Source: Gammaproteobacteria bacterium (lineage in GTDB: Bacteria > Pseudomonadota > Gammaproteobacteria > Pseudomonadales > Halieaceae). From it: a stretch of 64,000 nt of DNA. Numbering within the stretch: the first letter of the stretch is position 1; each line of letters opens with the position of its first letter. The notes beneath the pieces were generated by a model. It was given only the letters and a program-made list of their open reading frames with translations, made no database searches and had not been told where the DNA came from. The translations under genes were made by a program, and so were the position numbers. The stretch lies in NCBI GenBank assembly GCA_030427085.1, contig JAUHXH010000001.1, positions 1,178,001-1,242,000 of the forward strand, written 5' to 3'. This document shows positions 26,393 through 35,430 of the stretch, piece after piece.

Positions 26393-27218
26393 GCTGCAGG
26401 AAGTCCAGGGTCATGCGATTGAACAGTGCCTCGTGCTCTACCATTACCCAGTGTCCGCACTGGTTTACCAGAATCATGCGGTGTGCGGGAATGCCCTGGC
26501 TCAGGGTCTGGATACCATCCTCCGGCATCATCTGTTCATTCAGCCCCCAAAATGAGAGGGTTGGACACTGAATGTCAGGCAGCCGCGTGGTCAGGTTCGG
26601 CACTGTCATTGTGGCCATTACGTGTCCGTTCATGATCTCCATGATCTGCATGCGTTCCGCCACCAGAGTGTCGGTGGCGTAGGCTGGATTGTGCATCAGC
26701 GCAGTGGCAAACAGATCCTGCATCACGGCAGTTGTGACCGGTGTCTGGCTGCCGAACACCTGAAACACTTTCTGCATGCCGGGCATGGCCTGATACTCGG
26801 GCAGTTCGTTCAACCCACCCGGCGCCATCAATACCAGTTTGCTGACTCGTTCAGGGTAGTCCAGCGCCAGCCCCAGCGCCACGGCGCCGCCCAGTGAGTT
26901 GCCCACTACCGTGCAGCGCTCCACGCCGGCTTCGTCGAGGGTTTGCTTTACGCATTCCACAAAGAATGACAGCGGGTGGTCGACGTTATCGGGCTTGTCG
27001 GAAAAACCGTAACCGATCAGGTCGGGGATAATGCAGCGATAACCCGCCGCCACCAGAAAGGGATAATTGCCTTTGAAATTGCTGTAGCCACTGGCCCCGG
27101 GGCCGGAGCCGTGAAGGAACACCACCGCTTCACCCTCCCCTTGATCCAGGTAATGGATGCGGTAGCCATTGGCGCAGTTGGCGTAGCTATCTTCCGGCAA
27201 CAAACCACGAAACTGCAT
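26385..27218 (-). CDS. hsaD: Meta-cleavage product hydrolase (HsaD/BphD-type alpha/beta hydrolase)
   Basis: A 277-residue carbon-carbon bond hydrolase. The family motif HGSGPGASGYSNF forms the oxyanion region, the nucleophile is Ser108 in GNSLGG, and the catalytic His256 is in NQCGHWVMVEH, all typical of BphD/HsaD. At the place where these enzymes carry the triad Asp (WGRDD or WGRED), this protein reads WGLNEQMMPEDG, so the acid appears to be Glu228. Substrate in the HsaD case is the ring-opened steroid 4,9-DSHA. GGGAGTGAGGG precedes the ATG. It lies between hsaA (16 bases) and hsaE (overlap). Confidence 0.9.
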   Translation of the reverse strand: MQFRGLLPEDSYANCANGYRIHYLDQGEGEAVVFLHGSGPGASGYSNFKGNYPFLVAAGYRCIIPDLIGYGFSDKPDNVDHPLSFFVECVKQTLDEAGVERCTVVGNSLGGAVALGLALDYPERVSKLVLMAPGGLNELPEYQAMPGMQKVFQVFGSQTPVTTAVMQDLFATALMHNPAYATDTLVAERMQIMEIMNGHVMATMTVPNLTTRLPDIQCPTLSFWGLNEQMMPEDGIQTLSQGIPAHRMILVNQCGHWVMVEHEALFNRMTLDFLQHG

Positions 27219-27233
27219 GCCCTCACTCCCAGG

Positions 27234-28448
27234 TCAGATGGCAAAATCCACGTTATCTTCGCCGAACAACACGCCGCCCATGTTGTTGGCAAAAGGCGGA
27301 CTGTGATTGGCCACGTGGGCCTGGCTGGCGAGAATATCCAGGTGCCGCGAGAGCAGGCTGTTCCCCAGGCGAATGCCACCGCTGCCGATGGCTTTCAACA
27401 TGCGGCCGCACAAATCCGCGCTGCGATCGGCAACCACGGCCGAGTCGTAGCGGTAGCGAATGCGTGCCTCAACCGGAATCTCCCGGCCGGCACGAGTGCA
27501 ATCCATCATCGCATCGAAGTTGCGGTACATGGTGAGTTTCATCTCTTCGATGCTGGCTTTGACTTCGGTAGCAAGCTGTCGGGCGAAGGCGTCATTTTTC
27601 ATTTTGAGCGGGCCAACCGCGCGGGTTTTCGCCACAGCGATGTAATCGTCCAGTGCGCCCTCCAGCGCCCCCAGCGAGGCGGTGCAAACCGCGCGTACAA
27701 ATACCTGCATAAACGGTAGGCGGTACAGCGGGGCGGTGTTGACGGCATTACCCGGGTTGTTGCACAGGAAGCCATCCATGCTCTTGTGGGTGCGGTGCTC
27801 GGGTACGAAGGCTTTGTCGACTACGATGTCGTGACTACCTGTGCCCTGCAGCCCCACCACGTCCCAGTTATCGACGATGTCGTAATCTGAAATCGGCACC
27901 AGGAAGGTGCGATAGTTAGCCATATCGAAGGGGGCTTCCGGCGTAGGCACTACCGCGCCGAGGAAAGCCCACTGGCAGTGCTCGCTACCGCTGGAAAAAC
28001 TCCAGCGCCCACTCAATTCGAAGCCACCGTCAACCGCCGTCACTTTGCCGACAGGGGCATAGGACGAAGAAATGAGAATGCTGGGATCTTCGGCCCATAC
28101 ATCCTGTGCCGCCTGGTCGTCGAACACGGCCAATTGCCAGTTGTGTACGGCCACCACGCCCAGCACCCAGGCACTGGACATACAGTGGCGCGCTACTTCC
28201 AGGCCCACGGCATAAAACACCTGTGGATCCATGGCATAACCGCCCCACTGTTCGGGCTGTAGAATCTTGAAGAATCCGGCGGCCTGAAAATCGGCAATGG
28301 TTTCGTCGGGCACACGGCGCTGAGTGCGACACTGTTCGGCGCGTTCACGCAATTGCGGCCCCATGGCGCGCGCTGCCGCCAACAGTTCCTGCGCGCGAGG
28401 CGAGTCGATGCCGTAGGATTTACCTGTGGTCGCGAGTGCCGTATTCAT
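27234..28448 (-). CDS. hsaA: HsaA-type flavin-dependent monooxygenase (3-HSA hydroxylase oxygenase component)
   Basis: A 404-residue protein with acyl-CoA dehydrogenase fold that matches the group D monooxygenase HsaA. Close motifs include RRVPDETIADFQAAGFF, LQPEQWGGYAMDP, VVAVHNWQLAVFDDQAAQDVWAEDPS, ISSSYAPVG and WDVVGLQGTGSHDIVV. HsaA hydroxylates the phenol ring of 3-HSA in cholesterol or testosterone breakdown, using FMNH2 from a separate reductase (HsaB). No reductase gene is in this window. First gene of the reverse-strand operon; GGGGAGA precedes the ATG. A related phenol substrate cannot be excluded. Confidence 0.9.
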   Translation of the reverse strand: MNTALATTGKSYGIDSPRAQELLAAARAMGPQLRERAEQCRTQRRVPDETIADFQAAGFFKILQPEQWGGYAMDPQVFYAVGLEVARHCMSSAWVLGVVAVHNWQLAVFDDQAAQDVWAEDPSILISSSYAPVGKVTAVDGGFELSGRWSFSSGSEHCQWAFLGAVVPTPEAPFDMANYRTFLVPISDYDIVDNWDVVGLQGTGSHDIVVDKAFVPEHRTHKSMDGFLCNNPGNAVNTAPLYRLPFMQVFVRAVCTASLGALEGALDDYIAVAKTRAVGPLKMKNDAFARQLATEVKASIEEMKLTMYRNFDAMMDCTRAGREIPVEARIRYRYDSAVVADRSADLCGRMLKAIGSGGIRLGNSLLSRHLDILASQAHVANHSPPFANNMGGVLFGEDNVDFAI

Positions 28449-28645
28449 GGGAATCTCCCCTGGTGTCGCTCGATTGTTACCTGTTCACGGTTCCCAGTGT
28501 GCGGTTCACCCCCCTCGGCGGCATCCTCCATTTGGGTTATGCTGCTGCGCTACGCCGATCTGAGAGTCAAACAAATTGCACCGCTCCCTACGAGTCGGGA
28601 CGCCACGCCCAATCGCGAATTTCTGATGATGGACCTGGTATCCCC

Positions 28646-29413
28646 GTGAAACGCTGGCTTGCATCCTGTTTATTGAGCCTGTGCACCACTGCGAACGCAG
28701 TGTGGGCAGAGGATCCCCGCGTGATGCTATCAGCAGAGAGCCCCCCCTGGCTGCGGGCCGTGGGACAACTGCAGGTACCCGGCCAGCGCTATGAAGCGGG
28801 GCGCAAGCGTGCGTATCGCGAAGACTGCAGTGCCACCCTGTTGGCGGACTCGAGCGCACACGCGCGTTACCTGCTGTCCGCCTGGCACTGCCTGGCCTAC
28901 TACCGGGACTTGAGCCAGAGTATTGCGTTCACGCTTCACACGTTGGCAGGAGAGCGCTTACAGCGACAAGCCCGTGTGGTAGACAGCGGTAGCGACATGG
29001 ACAGTGACTGGGCCCTGCTGAAACTCAACCAGCCGATTGCGGCCAGTGACGTGCCCGGTTTGCCCCTGCGCAAGGCTGCGGTGGACTCGGGTCAGCCCTT
29101 GATCATGGCTGGCTTTTCAGGAGATGGCGGCAAAGGGCGCGACGGCACGGTGATGACCTACGACCCATCCTGTCGCGCGCTACCATCGCAGGACAACAGC
29201 AAAGGCCATAGCGATTGCATCGCCTTCAAGGGCGCCTCGGGCGGCGCCGTGATTCAGGTCAGTGCCGGCGGCAGGGCGGAACTGGCGGGCATTATTTCGG
29301 CCGGAGACGGCGCCTCCCTGAGTATTTTCACACCGGTTCACGCCCTGTTGCCGCGGCTGCGCGCCAGCGGTGCCGGCGGCGTGGTACAGGGCGCTATTAG
29401 TTCTCCGCCCTAG
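28646..29413 (+). CDS. Secreted trypsin-like serine protease (S1 family)
   Basis: A 255-residue exported protein. The triad is visible: His in [10 protein letters not shown], Asp in [12 protein letters not shown], and Ser in [11 protein letters not shown]. The N-terminal signal is [20 protein letters not shown]. The GTG at 28646 is the best start because it directly precedes this leader; longer frames add a proline-poor stretch without likeness. Two cysteine pairs (EDC with WHC, and PSC with SDC) suggest disulfides. Its substrate is unknown. The 3' end overlaps the convergent trhO gene by 17 bases. The 197-base gap before it holds the promoter of the hsaA operon on the other strand, but I could not pick a convincing -35/-10 pair. 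Confidence 0.82.
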   Translation: MKRWLASCLLSLCTTANAVWAEDPRVMLSAESPPWLRAVGQLQVPGQRYEAGRKRAYREDCSATLLADSSAHARYLLSAWHCLAYYRDLSQSIAFTLHTLAGERLQRQARVVDSGSDMDSDWALLKLNQPIAASDVPGLPLRKAAVDSGQPLIMAGFSGDGGKGRDGTVMTYDPSCRALPSQDNSKGHSDCIAFKGASGGAVIQVSAGGRAELAGIISAGDGASLSIFTPVHALLPRLRASGAGGVVQGAISSPP

Positions 29414-30362
29414 GGGGCGCGGCGCGCTGACGCTCCGGTGGCGCGGAGCCAATGTGAGTTTCACCGCGATCCCGCGCCAGTTCTACCTGCTTTTGTCGCT
29501 CTGCAAAGCGCGCTTTCTGATCATCGCTGAGTTCTTCGTAGCAAGCCGGACAACACACGCCCTTTTCATAGCGTGACGAGGATTTGTCGGCCTCGGTGAT
29601 GGGGCGACGACACCCGTAACATTGATCGTAACTGCCCTTGTCCAGCGCATGGTCAACGGAGACTCGCTCGTCGAACACGAAACATTCACCTTCCCAGGTG
29701 CTTTCCGCCGCCGGCACTTCCTCCAGGTATTTCAAAATACCGCCCTGCAGGTGATACACCTCCTCAAAGCCCTCGGCCAACATGAAGGCCGACGCTTTTT
29801 CGCAGCGAATACCGCCGGTGCAGAACATCGCCACTTTCTTGTGGCGTTCTGGATCCAGCTGCTCTCGCACGTAAGCTGGAAATTCGCGGAAAGTAGTGGT
29901 GTGAGGATTTACCGCACCCTTGAAGCTACCGATGCCGCACTCGTAGTCGTTACGCGTATCGATCAGCAGTACTTCAGGGTCGTTGACCAGCGCGTTCCAG
30001 TCTTCGGGTTTAACGTAGCTGCCCACCTGATGATTGGGGTCGATCCCCTCTACACCCATGGTGACAATCTCACGCTTGAGTTTCACTTTGGTGCGCAGGA
30101 AGGGCATGTTCGCGGTGTAGGATTCCTTGTGCTCTACATCCACCAGGCGCGGATCACTCCGCAGCCAGGCCAATACCGCGTCGATACCGTCACGGCTGCC
30201 GGCGATGGTGCCGTTGATACCCTCGTTGGCCAGCAATAAAGTGCCGCGGACATCGTGGGCAATCATCGTATCGAGGAGAGGATCACGCAGGGCCTCGTAG
30301 TCCTCCAGCGTGACGAACTTGTAAAGGGCCGCAACCACATAGGGCAAGGTGGTATCCGTCAC
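29397..30362 (-). CDS. trhO: tRNA uridine(34) hydroxylase TrhO (YceA-type rhodanese)
   Basis: A 321-residue rhodanese-family protein that hydroxylates U34 of certain tRNAs to ho5U. An N-terminal UPF0176 domain ([32 protein letters not shown]) is followed by the rhodanese domain ([16 protein letters not shown]). The active-site Cys lies in [18 protein letters not shown]-terminal Cys-rich CYGCRRP and CCPACYEEL part may bind zinc. The start is GTG at 30362, overlapping the bolA stop (GTGA). The last 20 residues are charged and variable. Confidence 0.95.
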   Translation of the reverse strand: MTDTTLPYVVAALYKFVTLEDYEALRDPLLDTMIAHDVRGTLLLANEGINGTIAGSRDGIDAVLAWLRSDPRLVDVEHKESYTANMPFLRTKVKLKREIVTMGVEGIDPNHQVGSYVKPEDWNALVNDPEVLLIDTRNDYECGIGSFKGAVNPHTTTFREFPAYVREQLDPERHKKVAMFCTGGIRCEKASAFMLAEGFEEVYHLQGGILKYLEEVPAAESTWEGECFVFDERVSVDHALDKGSYDQCYGCRRPITEADKSSSRYEKGVCCPACYEELSDDQKARFAERQKQVELARDRGETHIGSAPPERQRAAPPRAEN

Positions 30363-30688
30363 GCTACGCCCCCTTGATCGACTTTACTGCCGCCCAGGCA
30401 CTCGGGTGAGTCAGGTGCACCACTGCGCTCGGCCCATTCGGCGGGCGTGTAGGTGTGCAGGGCCAGGGCGTGTACCGGCCCCGCCAATTCATCGGCCAAT
30501 AGTGCGTAAACCCGCTGATGCCGCGCCACCTTGCGCTGGCCGTCAAAGGCTCCAGCCACAATCACCAGCTTGAAATGGGTTTCGGAATTAGGCGGCACGC
30601 TGTGCTGGTGGCTCTCGTTTTCCACCGTCAGGTGTTCAGGGGCCAAACCGGTGGTGATCTTGTCCTCGATCTGTTGCTGTACAGACAT
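30359..30688 (-). CDS. bolA: BolA-family protein
   Basis: A 109-residue protein of the BolA family, regulators or iron-sulfur chaperones that partner with monothiol glutaredoxins. Marks: [57 protein letters not shown] with the conserved helix-turn-helix-like part, and [13 protein letters not shown]. The conserved His of the family is present in RHQRVY. The ATG at 30688 has a strong GAGGAGG site. The following trhO gene overlaps by 4 bases, so the two are co-translated. Confidence 0.95.
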   Translation of the reverse strand: MSVQQQIEDKITTGLAPEHLTVENESHQHSVPPNSETHFKLVIVAGAFDGQRKVARHQRVYALLADELAGPVHALALHTYTPAEWAERSGAPDSPECLGGSKVDQGGVA

Positions 30689-30734
30689 GAGACCTCCTCG
30701 CAAAAGCGCGCATTATATCGCAGGCGCGTCCAAC

Positions 30735-31793
30735 TCAGGCAGCGTGATTACCCAGGGATTCCTCATTGCCGGCGTCAGCACGAAACTGGCCGGGGGTTTG
30801 TCCAGTCCACTTGCGAAAGGCGCGATGAAAAGCGCTGGCGTCGGTAAAACCGAGCAAATAGGCCACCTCGCTAATGGGTAACCGGGGCCGCTTGAGGTAG
30901 AGGCGAGCCGCCTCACAGCGACACTGGTCCTTGAGTTGCTGAAAGGTTACTCCCTCTCGGCGCAGGCGCCGCCGCAAGGTGGGGGCCGACATATTCAGGG
31001 CCTGGGCGATGCTGTCAAAGGGTGGAAATCCCCGTGAGAAATCGTGGCCCATCATCGCTCGCACCTGGGAGACCACTTTTTCCGAACCGCGCCGTGCATC
31101 CATCATCAGCAGTTGATAGGGCGCCGTGCGCAAAAATTCTTCCAGCGATTCCTCGGTATGCACCACCGGCAGCGACAGGTATTCGCTGTCGAAATACAGC
31201 AAGTTATTGGCCTGCCCGTAGTAGACGGAGCAGCCAAACAGCTCGCGATATTTTTCCGGGTGCCGAGGCGGCGCCCCGATAAAATCCACCCGATCCAGGT
31301 CGATATGGCGCCCGCACAACCAACTGAAAAAGCGATGCCATACCGACAGGCCATAACCGTCGGCAGCGCCCACCGGCTGGCCGGCACCGGCTGGCATGTG
31401 GCGGTAACCTACGCGGGCATGGCGTTCGGTGAAATTCGCATAGAGCTGGCTGCTCTCATCAAAAAACGTGCGATTGAATTCTGCTGCCCGCCCAATGGCG
31501 CGACCCAGGTTTTCGCTGGGGATCAGGCAGTAGCAGAGCATACGGAAGGCCCCCGGACTAACACTGCCCTGGGCGCCAAAGCCGAATCTATCATCCTGTA
31601 AGTGGCGCAGTACGTGCTGGTAGACACGGGAGTACTGCATAGCGCTGACCTGGTCGCGGTAGTCGGGGGACTCCGGGGCAAGAGGGTCGAAATCCAGCCC
31701 TGCCGCGGAGAGAATTGGGGCAGTGGCCACGCCCTTGTCCGCCGCCAGACGCAGCAGAGTCCGTACAAACTGAGTCGGAACGCGCTCACTCAT
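30735..31793 (-). CDS. AraC-family regulator with arabinose-binding-type N-terminal domain
   Basis: A 352-residue regulator. The N-terminal region (about 15-200, with SVSPGAFRMLCYCLIPSENLGRAIGRAAEFNRTF) is of the AraC-binding-like type found in OruR/ArgR-style regulators. The C-terminal AraC helix-turn-helix is complete: SAPTLRRRLRREGVTFQQLKDQCRCEAARLYL, then PISEVAYLLGFTDASAFHRAFRKWTGQTPGQFR. Regulators of this type often control fatty-acid or aromatic catabolism. It is a few kb from the hsa-type operon, but no target can be read from the sequence. bolA is 46 bases downstream on the same strand. Confidence 0.88.
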   Translation of the reverse strand: MSERVPTQFVRTLLRLAADKGVATAPILSAAGLDFDPLAPESPDYRDQVSAMQYSRVYQHVLRHLQDDRFGFGAQGSVSPGAFRMLCYCLIPSENLGRAIGRAAEFNRTFFDESSQLYANFTERHARVGYRHMPAGAGQPVGAADGYGLSVWHRFFSWLCGRHIDLDRVDFIGAPPRHPEKYRELFGCSVYYGQANNLLYFDSEYLSLPVVHTEESLEEFLRTAPYQLLMMDARRGSEKVVSQVRAMMGHDFSRGFPPFDSIAQALNMSAPTLRRRLRREGVTFQQLKDQCRCEAARLYLKRPRLPISEVAYLLGFTDASAFHRAFRKWTGQTPGQFRADAGNEESLGNHAA

Positions 31794-31964
31794 CGTCGGT
31801 CAGTCACCTCGAACACCCCCAGAAACCGGAAAATCGTGACCATGGTAGCAGACGCGACAGCACAAGCCGGAAAGCCGGCTGTTCGCCGGTTGTGACACCT
31901 GTCTCGCCTCCCTATACTGGCGGTCACGACTAATGGTTCAGGGTAAGCGGCATCCCGCTAACGC

Positions 31965-32810
31965 ATGGAAACACGCTACGACATACAGTTCGACGGCCAG
32001 ATTCTGCCGGGGCAGGACCCCGCAGAGGTACAGGCGCGTATCGGGCGCCTGTTCAAGGCCAGTGACGCCACCCTGAAAGCCCTGTTCAGCGGCAAATTGC
32101 AAACCGTAAAGCGCGGGTGCGACAAGGCCACCGCGCTCAAATACAAGCAGGCGATGGAGCAGGCAGGGGCCAAGCCCCTGATCAAGCGAGCCGACACCGC
32201 GCCCGCCGCCCAACCCGTTGCCGCCACCAATCCGGCGCCTCCCGCGGCGGAACCAACCACTCCCGCTGCAACCAGCGCAGCCGACCGTATCGCTGCCCTG
32301 GCGGCGGAGCCGGACAAGGGATTTGATCCGGGCGGCAAGCCATTGGCACCCGTGGAATATGCCCGCCCGGATACTCCCGCAGCGGAAGATAACGAATCGT
32401 TGAGTGTGCGCCCCGTTGGCGAATTGCTGGATGAAGCCGAACGGCCCACCGTCGTGCCTGTTGCAGTGGATATTTCCGGCCTGGACGTGGCGCCACCTGG
32501 CCCCCTGCCCCAGCCGGCACCGTCGAGCGCACAGGCGCCTGATACCACACACCTGAGCATGGCAGCGGCAGGCGAGGCCATTCCTACCCTGCCCGGTCCG
32601 GCGCCAGTGCAGGTACCGGATTCCGGTATCGCGCTGTCTCCTGAGGGCACCGACTTCAGTGACTGCGCCGGCCCTGAGCCCATTCCGCCGGCGCTCGACC
32701 TGGACGCCCTCAACCTCGCGCCTTCCGGTGCTGATCTACTTGAGGCGCAGTACCGTAAAACTGACACTGCGGCAGCGCCCGACACCGGCCACCTGTCACT
32801 CAAACCCTGA
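31965..32810 (+). CDS. Hypothetical protein with short conserved N-terminal domain and Pro/Ala-rich tail
   Basis: A 281-residue protein I cannot assign to a named family. Residues 1-75 (RYDIQFDGQILPGQDPAEVQARIGRLFKAS, LFSGKLQTVKRG, ATALKYKQAMEQAGA) look like the small domain that begins many gammaproteobacterial hypothetical proteins. It resembles a compact alpha/beta fold with a DGQ(I/L)xxGxDPxxVxxxLxxLF pattern. The rest is long, low in order, and rich in Pro, Ala and Asp, with repeated short pieces such as DTTHLSM and DTGHLSL. No signal peptide or membrane helix is visible. It is divergent from the AraC gene and converges on the histidine kinase gene. Confidence 0.7.
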   Translation: METRYDIQFDGQILPGQDPAEVQARIGRLFKASDATLKALFSGKLQTVKRGCDKATALKYKQAMEQAGAKPLIKRADTAPAAQPVAATNPAPPAAEPTTPAATSAADRIAALAAEPDKGFDPGGKPLAPVEYARPDTPAAEDNESLSVRPVGELLDEAERPTVVPVAVDISGLDVAPPGPLPQPAPSSAQAPDTTHLSMAAAGEAIPTLPGPAPVQVPDSGIALSPEGTDFSDCAGPEPIPPALDLDALNLAPSGADLLEAQYRKTDTAAAPDTGHLSLKP

Positions 32811-32823
32811 ATACGCGGGGGCA

Positions 32824-34191
32824 CTACGCCGGTAGGCTGACTCGAACTCGCAATCCGGGGTCGTTGTCCCCCAACTCCACCACGCCGCGGTGATAACGCA
32901 CGATAGCCCTGACCAGTGCCAGGCCCAACCCGTTGCCCGGCTGCTGGGCGCGACTGCTCTCCAGACGCAAGAAGCGCCTGAACACATTCTGCCGATCGGC
33001 GGCTGGAATGCCGGGTCCGGTATCAGACACCACTACCTGTTGTTCACCTTCGCTGGTTTCCGATAGTTGCAGCCGAATCTGGCCACCTTCGGGCGTGTAT
33101 TTGATGGCGTTGTCGACCAGATTGGCAAACAACTGGAACAATAGATCGGCGTCGCCACGACAAAAGCCCTGGCCACCGGCGAGCACCATCTGCTGCTGTT
33201 TTTCCTGCGCCAGGGGCTCGTAGAGTTCCACCGCGTCCTGCAACAAAGCCTGCAAGTCCACACGGGCTTCGCCCGCATAGGTACTTCCCGATTCCAGCTT
33301 TGAAATACGCAACAGGGCGTTGAAGGTAGACAGCAGTTCGTCGCACTCGCCGATCAGATGTTGAACCGCGTCGGCATTGTCGTCCGGGCACTGCTCACGC
33401 AGTTGTTCCAGTGCGTTGCGAATGCGCGTCAATGGGGTGCGAAGGTCGTGAGCGATATTGTCGGAAACCGTCCGCACTCCCTGCATCAGGGATTGCGTGT
33501 GATCGAGCATCTCGTTGACGTTGACCACGAGATCCCGCAGGTTACCCTGATGACTTTCCACCGACAGGCGCTGACTCAAATCGCCATGCACGATGCGGTG
33601 AATTTCGTCGTTCAGCGTTTCCACCCGCTGCAGGCTGATATTGGCACTGATATAGCCACCCACCAGGCCGAGGATCAGGGTAGCGATGGTGGCATGCAAC
33701 AGCACGCTTAACACCAGTTTCGAACCCTCTACCGCCTCCACCAGCGAGCGCGCCACCAAAATTTGCTGCCCGCCGCCCAATGTTCGGGTGCGGGCCAGAA
33801 AGTCCAGGTCCAGCTCTCGTCCCTGATAAATTTGCACCAGTTCGAAACTCAACCAGCCTTCACCGAAAAGCTTTGATTCCTGTACTTCGTCCAGCGTCCC
33901 GCTGACTCTATTGCCCTGCGCATCCTCCAGCAGGTAGGCAAACTGCATAAGGATCTGCCGCGAGCTCTGGTCGGCAATGTATTGCTGTACGCCGGCCTCA
34001 CCCTGACCGTTGTAGATCAATTCAATGGTATCGAGTTCTTCCAGAATCGAATCGCGCAGCCCCTGGAAATAGCTGTAGCTGGAGAAGGCATACAACACCA
34101 TCATCAACAGGAAAACACTGAGGCTGAGCACCGCCACATAAGCGGCGATGTAGCGGAAAGTGATGCTGCGGAGAATTCGCTTGAGCTTCAC
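32824..34191 (-). CDS. Sensor histidine kinase
   Basis: A 455-residue membrane kinase. There are two membrane helices (about 13-33 and 165-185) around a periplasmic sensor region. A HAMP segment follows (RVETLNDEIHRIVHGDLSQRL), then the H-box SDNIAHDLRTPLTRIRNAL with the phosphorylated His. The ATPase domain has FANLVDNAIKYTPEGG, VSDTGPGIP and GNGLGLALVRAIV. The PLTRIRNALEQL H-box is that of OmpR-linked kinases. The start is GTG at 34191, 9 bases after the partner regulator gene. The stimulus is unknown. Confidence 0.93.
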   Translation of the reverse strand: MKLKRILRSITFRYIAAYVAVLSLSVFLLMMVLYAFSSYSYFQGLRDSILEELDTIELIYNGQGEAGVQQYIADQSSRQILMQFAYLLEDAQGNRVSGTLDEVQESKLFGEGWLSFELVQIYQGRELDLDFLARTRTLGGGQQILVARSLVEAVEGSKLVLSVLLHATIATLILGLVGGYISANISLQRVETLNDEIHRIVHGDLSQRLSVESHQGNLRDLVVNVNEMLDHTQSLMQGVRTVSDNIAHDLRTPLTRIRNALEQLREQCPDDNADAVQHLIGECDELLSTFNALLRISKLESGSTYAGEARVDLQALLQDAVELYEPLAQEKQQQMVLAGGQGFCRGDADLLFQLFANLVDNAIKYTPEGGQIRLQLSETSEGEQQVVVSDTGPGIPAADRQNVFRRFLRLESSRAQQPGNGLGLALVRAIVRYHRGVVELGDNDPGLRVRVSLPA

Positions 34192-34200
34192 TGCCCTGGC

Positions 34201-34878
34201 TCAGCCCGCTTCCAGGCGATAACCCGCGCCGCGCACGGTGTTGAGCATCGGCCGGTCGAAGTCTCGATCGAGTTTCTGGCGGAGGCGTGAAATATGAACA
34301 TCGATAACGTTAGTCTGGGGATCAAAGTGATAACCCCATACCTGTTCCAGCAACATCTTGCGCGTCACCACCTGCCCCGCATTGCGCAGCAGAAACTCCA
34401 GCAGTTTGTATTCGCGTGGCTGGAGATGAATGGTCTGCGCCCCACGGGTCACCTCCTGCTTGAGCAGGTCCATGTGTAAATCACCCAGTTGGAGGGTGGT
34501 TTCCTGGCTGTCCGCGCTGGCCTGGCGCCGGCACAGGGCCTGCAGGCGCGCACTCAACTCTTCCAGGCTGAAGGGTTTGACCAGATAGTCGTCGGCTCCC
34601 GCACGCAAACCATCCACCCGGTCTTCCACCTCGCCCAGTGCGCTCAGGAACAATATGGGCACCTGATTGCCGCGGGCGCGCAGTGATTGCACCACGCTCA
34701 AGCCGTCCAGCCCGGGCAACATGCGGTCTACCACCAGGGCATCGTAAGCCCCGTGACTGGCTCGCTCCAGACCCGACTCACCATCGAGGCAGTGATCACA
34801 GGCGTGACCTTCCCGCTCCAGCGCGTGGCAGATGTACTCCGCCACCGAGGCTTCGTCTTCTATCAGTAGGATATTCAT
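34201..34878 (-). CDS. OmpR-family response regulator
   Basis: A 225-residue two-domain regulator. The receiver domain starts MNILLIEDEASVAEYI, with the phospho-acceptor Asp in DALVVDRMLPGLDG and the conserved Lys in LVKPFSLEEL. The C-terminal winged helix contains LQPREYKLLEFLLRNAGQVVTRKMLLEQVWGYHFDPQTNVIDVHISRLRQKLD. The ATG at 34878 gives the usual N terminus; another ATG 6 bases upstream would add Met-Pro. Neither has a clear ribosome-binding site. It is coupled to the kinase downstream. Target genes are not evident. Confidence 0.93.
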   Translation of the reverse strand: MNILLIEDEASVAEYICHALEREGHACDHCLDGESGLERASHGAYDALVVDRMLPGLDGLSVVQSLRARGNQVPILFLSALGEVEDRVDGLRAGADDYLVKPFSLEELSARLQALCRRQASADSQETTLQLGDLHMDLLKQEVTRGAQTIHLQPREYKLLEFLLRNAGQVVTRKMLLEQVWGYHFDPQTNVIDVHISRLRQKLDRDFDRPMLNTVRGAGYRLEAG

Positions 34879-34974
34879 AGGCATAACAGTAGCGAAAATG
34901 TAGCACGAGCTACCGCCAGTGGACATTACAGATTAGACAGGTAGACTCTGCGCACTTTGCCCGGAACACACCGC

Positions 34975-35430
34975 ATGGACACCGAGATCCCGCGCCCCTC
35001 ACTGCTGCGGCGCCTTGCCGCCATTGTCTACGACACCTTTCTGGTGCTGCCGCTGATCATGGCCTCTGTGGCACTGGCTACTGGCTTGCGTGTACTGGCA
35101 TTCGGGACCGACGGTGATTCGATCGTGACTTTGCCTCCCCATCTGGTACAGGCGCTGGCAGCGTTTACCGTGATAGCGTTCTACACCGTGTTCTGGCGCC
35201 TGCGCGGCCAGACCCTGGGCATGCAGGCCTGGCGCATTCAGTTACAGGGCCGCGATGGCAGTGCGGTCACCGTAGTGCAATCCGTGGTGCGCTGCATCGG
35301 TGCGACTGTATCGCTGGCATTACTCGGTGCGGGTTACTGGTGGTGTTTGTTCGATCGTAACAAGCGCTGCTGGCACGACTACCTGTCACGCACTGACGTA
35401 GTGCTGCTGCCGAAGAAAGAAAAAAACTAG
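34975..35430 (+). CDS. RDD-family membrane protein
   Basis: A 151-residue membrane protein. The N-terminal LLRRLAAIVYDTFLVLPLIM shows the RDD pattern (R, then D in the first helix). Two further helices follow, with the typical GQTLGMQAWRIQLQ between them and the ending CLFDRNKRCWHDYLSRTDVV. Some RDD proteins act as sodium/proton antiporters, but most have no known function. The ATG at 34975 was chosen; an upstream ATG would add six residues. The 3' end overlaps lptG, which converges from the other strand, by 4 bases. Confidence 0.9.
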   Translation: MDTEIPRPSLLRRLAAIVYDTFLVLPLIMASVALATGLRVLAFGTDGDSIVTLPPHLVQALAAFTVIAFYTVFWRLRGQTLGMQAWRIQLQGRDGSAVTVVQSVVRCIGATVSLALLGAGYWWCLFDRNKRCWHDYLSRTDVVLLPKKEKN

